Shown here in pieces: positions 1 to 8,591 of a stretch of 64,000 nt of DNA. Position numbers and translations under genes: made by a program. The stretch comes from CAXBDP01 sp041689935 (lineage in GTDB: Bacteria > Bacteroidota > Bacteroidia > Cytophagales > Cyclobacteriaceae). Location of the stretch: positions 11,269 to 75,268 of the forward strand of contig JBDNFI010000045.1 in assembly GCA_041689935.1 (NCBI GenBank), in the 5' to 3' direction. Position 1 is the stretch's first letter; each line of letters starts with the position of its first letter. The notes below the pieces were generated by a model. The model worked only from the letters and a program-made list of their open reading frames with translations. It had not been told where the DNA came from and ran no database searches.

Positions 1-2421
1 ATTAGTTATCTGTCCAAAAGGGAAATTGGTCTTGATGTCACATTAGGGATTGATCTGCTAAAGAGTTTTTACGAATTCAAAGAAAATAACATTCGTATAA
101 ACCAATTCATATTTACGACCAATGGCAATCTAAGCTTATTGGATGAAGGGGTAGATTTTGATATGAGTTTTGCCACAGATCAGAATGAATTTAAAAATCT
201 ACTGTCTCTCGTTCAGGGCATTTATACCGATGGTTTTGAAGGACTTTCTGCCAATGGCACATTCGATTTCAATGCTGCTGTCAAAGGGCGATATGCGTAT
301 GATGGGTCAAGGATTCCGAGCTTTAACTTTGACTTGGCGATGGTAGATGGCAATTTCAAATACCCGGATTTACCCTCTGCGGTCGAGAAAGTGAATTTGA
401 AAATCAGTGTATTGAATACCGACGGGAATTTAGATAATACTACAATAGATATACCGAATTTCAGTGCGATGCTGGGCAAAAATCCTGTCACAGGTAGATT
501 GAAGATTGCGAACCTACGAGATTACGAAATGGATGGTCAGCTCAAAGCGGCACTTCCGCTTGAAGAGTTGATGGATTTATTTCCGATGGAAGGATATGCC
601 CTTGCTGGCGACTTAGCTTTAGATGTCAAGGCTCAAGGGATTTATGATAGCGCAAGAAATATCATTCCGACGATTGATGGTTTATTCAAGCTCACGAATG
701 GAAGTATTAATACGCCTGATTTGCCTGCCCCAATCGAGCAGTTAAATTTCACAAGTACTATTCTGAATACCTCCCGCCGAATGGCTGATACTAGAGTTTC
801 GGTAGAGCCGTTTTCTTTCACTTTCCAAGGCGAGCCTCTCGAAGGACGATTGTTGCTAACCAATCTCGAAGACTACACTTGGGATGCTTATATCAAGGGA
901 AATATTGATTTAGCACAAATTAGTGCCTTTGCTGGCTTGGAGGAGGGTACTGTGCTCAAAGGCAAATTGAATGGAGAACTTAGTACAAAAGGGGCGTATT
1001 CGGATTTAGAAAATGAACGTTACAATCAATTGCCTACATCTGGTAAAATGGATTTGAAGGCCTTTTCTTATGTAGGAACAGATTTTCCTGAAGGCATTAC
1101 CATTCCGACCGCCGAGCTAGTATTCAATCCTCGACAACTAAGCTTAAACGACCTCGAAATGACGGCGGGAGGTAGTGATTTTAAAGGTGCAGGCTATGTT
1201 ACAAATTATCTTTCCTATTTCCTTGGAGAAGAGAGTATTCTTAAAGGAAGGTTTACCACCCAATCCAATTATGTGAATTTGAATGAATGGATGACAGCGG
1301 AGGATCCCAACGCACCCGTTCAGGCAGAAACAAACTTGCAGGCATTTAAGATTCCTGAAAACATAGACCTAGAGCTTATTAGTGGTATCACAAAACTAGA
1401 TTATGAGAAATTTAATCTCAGCAATATCAAAGGGGTAGTGAAAGTGAAAGATGGAGTAGCAAAAATGAACAATGTTACTTTTGAAATGCTTAATGGTAAA
1501 TTTGCGATTAACGGTTCCTACGATACTAAGGATAAGGTAAAACCGGCTTTCGATTTTGATTTTGCCATCAATGATATGCCTATCAAGTCGGCATTTTTGA
1601 ATTTGGAAACCGTACAAGCTTTTGCGCCTATCGCTCGTCATGCGGAGGGATTATTCAATACCTCATTTAAAATCAGCGGCCTACTTGGACAAGATTTGAT
1701 GCCTGATTTGGCAAGTTTAAATGGAGTGGGTCTGGTCAAATTACTCAACGCAAATTTGCAAGACGCACCTATTGTGGACGCAATTTCAAAATTTGCAAAA
1801 GTAAATCTTAAGAATATGTCCTTTAAGGATTTGATTCTTAAAACAGAATTTAAGGATGGAAAGCTTACCGTACAGCCATTCAACGTGGCTTGGGGAGATT
1901 ACAGCGGGGTGATTTCTGGAAGTACAGGTTTTGATGGCTCACTCAATTATGCCATTGGACTGACGATTCCTGCGGATAAATTTGGTACAACTGCTTCTGG
2001 TTTCTTAAGCAATATGGTAAATAGACCAATTAATACGGCAAATGAGATCAAACTCGACTTGGGATTGACAGGCACCTACGCCCAGCCAAAAATTACTGTT
2101 GAAAATAGATTGGATCAAACAGTAGCTAGTTTCTTAGGGATCAATACGGGAGGAAGAACCGCTGGTCAGATGGTTTCTGACACTCTGCAATCAGTAAGAG
2201 ATTCGCTTGCAATCGAATTAAAACAAAGGACAGATAATTTAAAGCAAGCAGCTAAGGACTCTCTCAAAAAGGAAGCCGAAGCGGCAAAAACAAGGACGAT
2301 TAGAGGCATTACTAATATGATAAAAAAGCAGGTAGTGCAGCCTCCAAAAAAAGATACTACTGTAGTGAAAATGGATACTTCCAAAGTAGTGAAGCCGGAC
2401 ACGACCAAAAGTGGCAATTAA
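1..2421 (+). CDS. AsmA-like envelope protein, C-terminal part (5' end outside window)
   Basis: Reading frame 1 is open from the first base, so the gene begins outside the window; 806 codons are visible. The protein belongs to the AsmA/TamB-like family of large periplasm-facing proteins anchored in the inner membrane and linked to outer-membrane lipid homeostasis. It shows degenerate repeats of roughly 110-200 residues, each with a PDLP.-type turn, a Gr-l-nl-dY stretch and an egy.l.G.l segment, as expected for a beta-groove protein. The family's conserved C-terminal segment (small hydrophobic residues around GYVTNY and FNVAWGDYSG) is present. The last 90 residues are Lys/Thr-rich and helical, then a disordered PDTTKSGN-type tail. 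The TTG at 139 is not the start. An octamer copy (2422-2429) directly follows the stop codon. Confidence 0.85.
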   Translation: MSYLSKREIGLDVTLGIDLLKSFYEFKENNIRINQFIFTTNGNLSLLDEGVDFDMSFATDQNEFKNLLSLVQGIYTDGFEGLSANGTFDFNAAVKGRYAYDGSRIPSFNFDLAMVDGNFKYPDLPSAVEKVNLKISVLNTDGNLDNTTIDIPNFSAMLGKNPVTGRLKIANLRDYEMDGQLKAALPLEELMDLFPMEGYALAGDLALDVKAQGIYDSARNIIPTIDGLFKLTNGSINTPDLPAPIEQLNFTSTILNTSRRMADTRVSVEPFSFTFQGEPLEGRLLLTNLEDYTWDAYIKGNIDLAQISAFAGLEEGTVLKGKLNGELSTKGAYSDLENERYNQLPTSGKMDLKAFSYVGTDFPEGITIPTAELVFNPRQLSLNDLEMTAGGSDFKGAGYVTNYLSYFLGEESILKGRFTTQSNYVNLNEWMTAEDPNAPVQAETNLQAFKIPENIDLELISGITKLDYEKFNLSNIKGVVKVKDGVAKMNNVTFEMLNGKFAINGSYDTKDKVKPAFDFDFAINDMPIKSAFLNLETVQAFAPIARHAEGLFNTSFKISGLLGQDLMPDLASLNGVGLVKLLNANLQDAPIVDAISKFAKVNLKNMSFKDLILKTEFKDGKLTVQPFNVAWGDYSGVISGSTGFDGSLNYAIGLTIPADKFGTTASGFLSNMVNRPINTANEIKLDLGLTGTYAQPKITVENRLDQTVASFLGINTGGRTAGQMVSDTLQSVRDSLAIELKQRTDNLKQAAKDSLKKEAEAAKTRTIRGITNMIKKQVVQPPKKDTTVVKMDTSKVVKPDTTKSGN

Positions 2422-2459
2422 CCTCCCGCTGTTTTTTTACCTTTTATTATATTGATGTG

Positions 2460-2467
2460 TACCTTTG
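2460..2467 (+). promoter_or_regulatory. Bacteroidetes -7 box upstream of the phosphatase gene
   Basis: TACCTTTG matches the Bacteroidetes -7 consensus TAnnTTTG and lies 24 bases before the ATG at 2491. No clean TTTG -33 box is visible at the right spacing, so the call rests on one box only. Confidence 0.4.
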
Positions 2468-2490
2468 AGGAATTAAATTTTATTGTGTAG

Positions 2491-3210
2491 ATGAGTAAAA
2501 GTTGGGTAATTGGAGACGTACATGGATGTGATAAATCGCTGAAAGCACTTGTGGAAGAACGCATTGTCCCTTCCAGAGGCGATGAGCTTATTTTTCTAGG
2601 AGATTACATAGACCGTGGCCCTGGCTCTTGTCAAGTACTTGATTATATCATGGAGCTTGAGGCAAGCAGCGTCAATGTGCAGGCCATTATGGGCAATCAC
2701 GAAATCAGCATGATCGAAGCATATCATGGAGAATTTAATATGAAGCAAAGCTTTTGGAAAAAACCAAAGAATCATAAAAAGCTTGCTTGGTTTAGCTACG
2801 GTGGAGATAAGGCGATGAAGAGTTTTGGAGTGGAGGATATTAAGGATATTCCAAAGCATTATATTGATTGGTTAGAAAAGCTCCATTATTATATTCTCAC
2901 ACCTTCATTTGCTATGGTGCATGCAGGCTTCAATTTCGAAATCGATGATCCATTGGAAGACAAGCATGCTATGCTTTGGATTAGGGATTTCAAAGTAGAT
3001 AAGGATAAGATAAATAACCGCAAAGTAGTCCACGGGCATGTTCCAGTGCATTTAGATTTCATCAAGGAATGTGTGAACACCTCCGCCTATTCATTTGTAG
3101 ATTTGGATAATGGCTGTGTGTATAATGACCGACCTGGCCAAGGCAATTTGGTTGCAATGGAGCTAGGAAGCCTGGAGCTTAAAGTGCAACGAAATATCGA
3201 TATGGATTAA
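2491..3210 (+). CDS. PPP-family metallophosphoesterase (Ser/Thr protein phosphatase-like)
   Basis: A 239-residue cytoplasmic protein with the full set of PPP metal-site motifs: GDVHG at residues 8-12, GDYIDRG at 37-43, GNHE at 68-71 and a late HGH (VVHGHVP). Members hydrolyse phosphoprotein or dinucleoside-tetraphosphate phosphoesters at a two-metal centre. Length fits bacterial PrpA/ApaH-like phosphatases; the substrate cannot be told from sequence. The gene is monocistronic in appearance with a -7 box just upstream, and its stop codon abuts the stop codon of the convergent VOC gene with no bases between. Confidence 0.9.
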   Translation: MSKSWVIGDVHGCDKSLKALVEERIVPSRGDELIFLGDYIDRGPGSCQVLDYIMELEASSVNVQAIMGNHEISMIEAYHGEFNMKQSFWKKPKNHKKLAWFSYGGDKAMKSFGVEDIKDIPKHYIDWLEKLHYYILTPSFAMVHAGFNFEIDDPLEDKHAMLWIRDFKVDKDKINNRKVVHGHVPVHLDFIKECVNTSAYSFVDLDNGCVYNDRPGQGNLVAMELGSLELKVQRNIDMD

Positions 3211-3600
3211 TCATTCCCAAATGCCGTTCGGCACTATTTCCAATACATTCCCAAAAGGATCTTCGAAGTAAAATGACATCAGGCCACGTTTCCATTCCTG
3301 CTCATGGGTGATAGCAATATTTGCGTTTATGATCTTTTGGCACCAATCTTTATATTCATTTTGTGGCACTTCAAAAGCCAAATGTTGAGGTCCGTAAGCA
3401 AAATGTGCGGGTAATTTATCTTCTTCTTTAGTGACCTCTGGGATAAAGCACAATAATACTGATGTACCCGCCCGAAAAAATGCATGCCTTTCTTTTACTT
3501 CACTTATCAGTGGTAAGCCTAGCAGTCCATTATAAAATTGAATGGCTTTAGCTAAGTCGTTGATGTAAAGGCAGGTTTCCTTTATTTGCGTAATTTTCAT
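3211..3600 (-). CDS. VOC family (glyoxalase/bleomycin-resistance-like) protein
   Basis: A 129-residue single-domain protein with the two beta-alpha-beta-beta-beta modules of the vicinal oxygen chelate fold: an N-terminal CLYIND-AIQFYNGLLGLPL module and a C-terminal module with QHLAFEV and a DPFGNVLEIVPN ending, which supplies the usual His and Glu metal ligands. The first-strand His of true glyoxalase I is not present at the expected place, so a lactoylglutathione lyase activity is not claimed. It acts in the cytoplasm; the substrate is unknown. It is convergent with the phosphatase gene, stop against stop. Confidence 0.85.
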   Translation of the reverse strand: MKITQIKETCLYINDLAKAIQFYNGLLGLPLISEVKERHAFFRAGTSVLLCFIPEVTKEEDKLPAHFAYGPQHLAFEVPQNEYKDWCQKIINANIAITHEQEWKRGLMSFYFEDPFGNVLEIVPNGIWE

Positions 3601-3635
3601 GCTTAAAATCGGTGATTTTAGGCGAGGAGGTTGCT

Positions 3636-3872
3636 TTATGCATTTACTACAGGAGAAGCTAAAGTTTGCTCTTCGGTGATCAGCTCAAAATATTTTACAA
3701 ACTCGGATTTTGAAATGAGTTTTGAGGCTTTGTTTCGTCCCCATTGTGAACACACTTCGTACATTCCATTGAAGTTGCGGCCTTCGTACTCCCCGTCTTT
3801 TCTAAACCCGTCTAAACCGCTCTGAGAAGTCGGCTCTTCAGTACACAAATACTTTATCTTAAATTTCGTCAT
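3636..3872 (-). CDS. Small conserved-looking hypothetical protein (78 aa)
   Basis: A 78-residue hydrophilic protein rich in aromatic and charged residues (GEYEGRNFNGMYEV, WGRNKASKLISKSEF). It has no signal peptide or membrane segment. I do not recognise a named family. It lies 35 bases upstream of the VOC gene on the same strand and could share its transcript. The reading-frame quality and residue composition look like a real small protein rather than a chance ORF; the overlapping + strand frame (3631-3825) is judged to be its shadow. Confidence 0.6.
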   Translation of the reverse strand: MTKFKIKYLCTEEPTSQSGLDGFRKDGEYEGRNFNGMYEVCSQWGRNKASKLISKSEFVKYFELITEEQTLASPVVNA

Positions 3873-3943
3873 TTCTAATAAATCCTACTCCCTTATTAAA
3901 CACCAATTGGCGCACAAAGGTTGAAAAATTTTGCCAAATAATA

Positions 3944-4948
3944 TTAAGCATTAAAGTTTATTTCCGTGTTATCGCCAATGTTCAAACTATTAACGTGGCC
4001 TCTTATAATCGAATCATTTCCAATAATTGATTCTTCAAGCACTGTGTAATTTAGCTCACTAAAGGAACCAATGATGCTATTTTTGACAATAGAAGAGTTC
4101 ACAATACTATTGTCCCCAATGGCCACATTTGGGCCAATTACAGCGTTTCTGATGACGCAATTTTGGCCGATACTTACGGGGGGAATAATAATAGTTTTAG
4201 GAAACTTTAATTTCCTCTTATCCTTGAATTCAGGTTTGTTGAGTAAGATTGCATTTGCGCGTAATAAGGAAGCCATTTTTCCGCAATCGTACCAATTTTC
4301 AACGTCGTAGGAGACAAGAGTTTCGCCATGATCAACCATATACATCAATGCATCCGTCAAATGAAACTCGCCTAAAGTGCGGCGATCATTTTTGATAGCA
4401 TCATCTAAGCCATTCATTAGAAGCAGGAGGTTGGCAATTTTGTATATCCCAACTAGTGCTTGGTTAGATTTGGGAATACTTGGCTTCTCTATCAATTTAG
4501 AAATCAGGCCATCTTTTTTAAGTTCTGCGACACCAAATAAGCCTGGCTCGGCTACTTTCTTTATGCCTATTACATTTCCCTTTTTGTGTATAAAATTTTC
4601 GTAATCCATATTGAGAATGGAGTCGCCGAGGATGATTAGCAGTTCTTCACTATTTTGTATTTCATTTTTAGCCATCCATACTGCATGGCCAATACCCATG
4701 CGTGGCGATTGGGTCACAAACTGCACTTTAATATCATGTCCACTATATTGTTGTTCTACAAAAGCGATAATTTTCTCGCTCAAATAGCCTACCACCAACA
4801 CAAATTCGCTTATTCCACCGCTGATTAATCGATCCATAATATGAGCCAAAACAGGTTTGCCGGCTACAGGGACCAGCGATTTTGGCTGCGTATGCGTATG
4901 TGGCCTAAGTCTACTACCTATTCCAGCAAGAGGGATCAAAGCTTTCAT
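3944..4948 (-). CDS. Sugar-1-phosphate nucleotidyltransferase with left-handed beta-helix tail
   Basis: The start is set at the ATG at 4948 (MKALIPLAGIG), because the nucleotide-binding loop GxGSRLRP begins right there; the longer frame from 4984 adds 12 poor residues. The 334-residue protein has the GT-A-like nucleotidyltransferase domain (LAGIGSRLRPHT, PKSLVPVAGKP, and ILGDS for metal binding) and a C-terminal hexapeptide-repeat region (GQNCVIRNAVIGPNVAIGD). Such enzymes make NDP-sugars (glucose-1-phosphate thymidylyltransferase or mannose-1-phosphate guanylyltransferase type) for surface polysaccharide or cell wall. Which sugar is used cannot be told. No sugar operon surrounds it. Confidence 0.9.
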   Translation of the reverse strand: MKALIPLAGIGSRLRPHTHTQPKSLVPVAGKPVLAHIMDRLISGGISEFVLVVGYLSEKIIAFVEQQYSGHDIKVQFVTQSPRMGIGHAVWMAKNEIQNSEELLIILGDSILNMDYENFIHKKGNVIGIKKVAEPGLFGVAELKKDGLISKLIEKPSIPKSNQALVGIYKIANLLLLMNGLDDAIKNDRRTLGEFHLTDALMYMVDHGETLVSYDVENWYDCGKMASLLRANAILLNKPEFKDKRKLKFPKTIIIPPVSIGQNCVIRNAVIGPNVAIGDNSIVNSSIVKNSIIGSFSELNYTVLEESIIGNDSIIRGHVNSLNIGDNTEINFNA

Positions 4949-5053
4949 GATTTTTTGGTTTAATGAATAACGCTTATTATTCAAATCCTTTTATCAAATA
5001 TAGTAAATGCTGAATATCAAATTACATAGGGATCGTTTCTTCAATTTTGGCAA

Positions 5054-5085
5054 AAAAGAGCTGCCTAATGCAAGGCAGCTCTTTT
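5054..5085. terminator. Bidirectional intrinsic terminator
   Basis: A perfect 12 bp inverted repeat (AAAAGAGCTGCC and its complement) around an 8-base loop with a T-run on both strands. It lies just downstream of the Asp-box protein gene on the - strand, so it ends that transcript before the nucleotidyltransferase gene. Confidence 0.85.
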
Positions 5086-5112
5086 TAGACTAATCACACA
5101 CACATTAATTTC

Positions 5113-7863
5113 TTATTTACCGAACCAATGGTCTCTCATTATTTCAGCGGTAGTTTCATGCGTTTGTCCTCCCGCAGTTAAAATTACTCTGTAAGTACCT
5201 TCTGGAGCTGCCTCAGTTACATAGTTGACGTCTCCAAAACGGGCATTTATATCTTCTTCAGACATGCCAAACCCTTTCATTCTTTCGATTTGTCCTTTCA
5301 CCTGATCGATTTCTCGTTCTGTTCTTTCACGGCTTATTTGTTGCATTGGCCACATTATCTCATTTATGCCTTTATTTTTAGTACCAGTCATGCTGTAGAT
5401 TTCTCTTTCACCACGCATTAGTTTGATACTTACATCGCCACTTGGGACTTGATTTAGATGATAGCGTAACATAATTCCACCAGGCTCGCTTTCTCCTTCA
5501 AAATTGGTATATGGAGAATGATTTTCTCCTGTGTTTACCCAGCGTACTTTTGCTTTGGTTGGGAATAGATGAGACGTTTTGTTTAAGTTTGCGGCAGTCA
5601 ATTCGTTCATCCAAGAAATATCCGTAATAAATGCACCTCTGCCGTGTGTACCTACTACTAGGTCAAATTCACGTGGGTGGATTACAAAATCATGAATAGG
5701 GTTTGTAGGCATATTTCCTTTCATTTTATTCCAGATTTTCCCGCCGTCAATAGACATATATATGGCCATTTCTGTTCCAACAAAAAGCAAATTTGGGTTT
5801 CTTGGATCTTCTCTGATTACGTTGATCGGTTCATTTGGAAGATTTGCCTTTATGTCAGTCCAAGTTTTGCCAAAGTCAGTGGTTTTGTAAACAAATGGTC
5901 TGAAATCATCATTTCTAAAACCAGTGTAAGTGACGTATGCTGTACCATTGATGTGGCTAGATGCAATTATTCTGCTTACCCAATAGCCTGGATTGCCTTT
6001 GATGTTTGCATTTAATTTTTCCCAGTTTTCGCCATTGTCTAAACTTACCCATACATTGCCATCGTCTGTTCCGGCCCATAGTTGCCCTCTGCGAATTGGA
6101 GATTCATCTATACTTGTAATGGTGCCATATTGTATATTACCTGTTCCGGCAATTTGCTCAGCCGTAGCCGTACTCAAATCTGGGCTAGCATACTCCCAAG
6201 TATCTCCTTTTGTAGTCGATCTAAGTAATCTGTTTCCTGCATGGTACAATAAGTTATTGTCGTGTGGAGAGAGCATAATTGGTGAATTCCAGTTGTACCT
6301 CATCTCGCGATCGTTGTGGCGAATTGATTTTCTTTCGCCAGTAACTTGATTTACTCTAGAAATGGCTCCAAATTGGGATTCATTATACAACCAACGGCTA
6401 TCTGTTGGGTCTATAATATTGTAGAACCCATCTCCGCCACCTACCGTTTTCCAATCTTCAAGTCGAATATTCCCCCCGCTTCTTTTTGTGCTTGGGCCTT
6501 TCACAGAACCATTGTCTTGTAAGCCGCCATACACATTGTACGGGAAATCCATATCTACATTGATTGCATAGAACTGTGCCAGAGGTTTTTCATCTGGGTG
6601 ATACCAAGTTTTACCGCCATCATAGGTAATGCCCATTCCGTGATCGTATCCTAAAATCATGTGGAGTGAATTGTTTGGATCAATCCACAATGCGTGGTTG
6701 TCGCCACCAAAATTGAATGGGCGGTTCCAGTTTTTGCCTCCATTATCGGTTGCCCACATCCGGACACCAATAACATACACGTGATCTTCGTCATTTGGAT
6801 CGACACGAATTTGTTGGTAGTAATAGCCAGGGCCACCACCTACATCTATACCATCGGGACTTACTTTTGCCCATGTTCCACCATTGTCGTTCGATCTCCA
6901 AACTTCTACGCCTTTTACTTTGCCTTCAGGCTCAATACCTACCGTTAACTGACGAAGTCTTTCTTGATCACTTACGCCCTCGATATTTACGTTTTCGATA
7001 TTGGCATACACTACATTTGGATTGCTTGCGGAATAAGCTAAACCGATTCTACCCAAAAATCCTGTTGGTAATCCACCTTCCAGCTTCGTCCAAGTATCAC
7101 CACCATTAGTTGTTTTGTACATACCACTACCCGGCCCTCCTTCATTAAAGGTCCAAGGGGTACGAATTTTATCATAAGCAGCAGCAATGATTGTATTTGG
7201 GTCAGTAGGGTGTATAGCAAAATCCACCACGCCGATATGTTTGTTGTTCTCAAATACAGCTAGTGATTTTTTCCAAGTTTTGCCACCATCTGTAGTTTTG
7301 TAGAGACCTCTTTCTTCATTATCCGAATATAAATGGCCTAAAGCTGCTACATATACGATGTCAGGATTAGTGGGATGTACTAGCACTCTACCAATGTGGC
7401 CAGAATTAGGTAAGCCTACGTTGGCCCATGTTTTACCAGCATCGGTCGATTTATACACTCCATCGCCCCAATAGGTACTTCTGGAATTGTTGGCTTCACC
7501 ACTTCCTATCCAAACTTGGTCTGGATTGCTTTGAGAAACGGCTATCGCACCAATAGATACGATGCTCTCGTCATCAAAAATAGGGTAGAATGAGGTGCCA
7601 TTATTTTCTGTTTTCCATAAGCCACCTGACCCAGTAGCCATATAAAATGTAGTGGGATTGCTTTCAACGACTGCAATATCTACATACCGGCCACCTTGAC
7701 GGGTAGGGCCAATTTCACGATAATGCGTTTTTCCTAAAACTTCAGGCCCTAATTGCTGCGCGTTGGATATTTGCGGCAATGCAAGCCAGCCTGATGCAAG
7801 CAACATAACGACAGCTAATGTCGATGAAGTAGCTTGTCTGAGCTTGAACAATATTTTTTTCAT
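5113..7863 (-). CDS. Large secreted Asp-box/VPS10 (sortilin-like) repeat protein
   Basis: A 916-residue exported protein with a signal peptide of about 35 residues (Lys/Arg N-terminus, LAVVMLLASGWLAL core, SNAQQ cleavage region). The body is built of BNR/Asp-box repeats such as YKSTDAGKTW, YKTTDGGKTW, MYKTTNGGDTW and SLDNGENW, typical of a seven- or ten-bladed beta-propeller of the VPS10/GH74-like kind. A C-terminal beta-sandwich of about 130 residues carries a charged helix (REIDQVKGQIERMKG). Such proteins are frequent in Bacteroidetes and annotated as glycosyl hydrolase or sortilin-like, but I see no diagnostic catalytic residues; ligand binding is as likely as catalysis. A longer paralogue lies at 11928-15059. 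Confidence 0.85.
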   Translation of the reverse strand: MKKILFKLRQATSSTLAVVMLLASGWLALPQISNAQQLGPEVLGKTHYREIGPTRQGGRYVDIAVVESNPTTFYMATGSGGLWKTENNGTSFYPIFDDESIVSIGAIAVSQSNPDQVWIGSGEANNSRSTYWGDGVYKSTDAGKTWANVGLPNSGHIGRVLVHPTNPDIVYVAALGHLYSDNEERGLYKTTDGGKTWKKSLAVFENNKHIGVVDFAIHPTDPNTIIAAAYDKIRTPWTFNEGGPGSGMYKTTNGGDTWTKLEGGLPTGFLGRIGLAYSASNPNVVYANIENVNIEGVSDQERLRQLTVGIEPEGKVKGVEVWRSNDNGGTWAKVSPDGIDVGGGPGYYYQQIRVDPNDEDHVYVIGVRMWATDNGGKNWNRPFNFGGDNHALWIDPNNSLHMILGYDHGMGITYDGGKTWYHPDEKPLAQFYAINVDMDFPYNVYGGLQDNGSVKGPSTKRSGGNIRLEDWKTVGGGDGFYNIIDPTDSRWLYNESQFGAISRVNQVTGERKSIRHNDREMRYNWNSPIMLSPHDNNLLYHAGNRLLRSTTKGDTWEYASPDLSTATAEQIAGTGNIQYGTITSIDESPIRRGQLWAGTDDGNVWVSLDNGENWEKLNANIKGNPGYWVSRIIASSHINGTAYVTYTGFRNDDFRPFVYKTTDFGKTWTDIKANLPNEPINVIREDPRNPNLLFVGTEMAIYMSIDGGKIWNKMKGNMPTNPIHDFVIHPREFDLVVGTHGRGAFITDISWMNELTAANLNKTSHLFPTKAKVRWVNTGENHSPYTNFEGESEPGGIMLRYHLNQVPSGDVSIKLMRGEREIYSMTGTKNKGINEIMWPMQQISRERTEREIDQVKGQIERMKGFGMSEEDINARFGDVNYVTEAAPEGTYRVILTAGGQTHETTAEIMRDHWFGK

Positions 7864-8059
7864 AGTCTTTAGAGTGAATTAATTCAACATCAATTTATGC
7901 TTATAATTTTCTAGTTCCGAATGTATTTCATCTTATTGATTAAATCAGGGATAAGCGGTAATTGAGAAATCCCTTTGGGAAACCATTCACAAATTTATTA
8001 TTTGTTGAGCATTGTGTTTATGTGTATTTTTCCACATCCTTAAGCTAAACATACACTAT

Positions 8060-8572
8060 ATGAAATACACAGTTTTACTTATTTGTATCATTTGTCTTTT
8101 TAGTTGTCAGACTGAGGTTGTCAATGAAGTTGAAAAAGAGGGGAAATCTTTAAAAAGATTTGACAGGCCTGATGCATCTATTCTGAGAGGTGTTGAGATT
8201 CCAAATGCGGCTTCATTTTTCTTTTCTAGTGGCTTAGTTGCTCCCGTTTTGGATGAGGCGGCAGAGCTAACTAGTCGGGAGCGATATGGAGATACCTACA
8301 CTCAATCTGTGGGCATCCTCAATAGAATAAAGGAACTTTTGACAGAAGCAAATCTCACGATGCAAGATGTGGTTTATTTACGTGTATATCTTGTGCCAGA
8401 TAAGGAATTGGATGGAGAAGTAGATTGGAATGCATGGTTTAAAGCCTATGGAGAGTTTTTTGACAATGATGAAAACCCAACAAAAGTTGCTCGGACGACT
8501 ATTGCTATTCATTCCCTTGCCAACCCTAAATTGCTTATTGAGGTGGAAGCTGTCGCCGTATATCCTGAATAA
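8060..8572 (+). CDS. RidA/YjgF-family lipoprotein
   Basis: The start is placed at the ATG at 8060, which gives a lipoprotein signal peptide (MKYTVLLICIICLFSC, lipobox LFSC, Cys16); the frame from 8012 adds 16 unlikely residues. The mature 154-residue protein has the chorismate-mutase-like RidA fold, seen in FFFSSGLVAP near the start, the central helix QSVGILNRIKELLTEANLTMQDVVYLRVYL and the C-terminal IEVEAVAVYPE. Cytosolic RidA hydrolyses reactive enamine/imine intermediates; a membrane-anchored copy is unusual and its substrate is unknown. The TPR lipoprotein gene starts 19 bases downstream, suggesting one transcript. Confidence 0.85.
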   Translation: MKYTVLLICIICLFSCQTEVVNEVEKEGKSLKRFDRPDASILRGVEIPNAASFFFSSGLVAPVLDEAAELTSRERYGDTYTQSVGILNRIKELLTEANLTMQDVVYLRVYLVPDKELDGEVDWNAWFKAYGEFFDNDENPTKVARTTIAIHSLANPKLLIEVEAVAVYPE

Positions 8573-8591
8573 TATTAACCAAAACTATACT

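Noticed and set aside
5113..7863. Calling the Asp-box protein a GH74 xyloglucanase
   Set aside because: Asp-box repeats alone do not show catalysis and I could not identify the two catalytic Asp residues.
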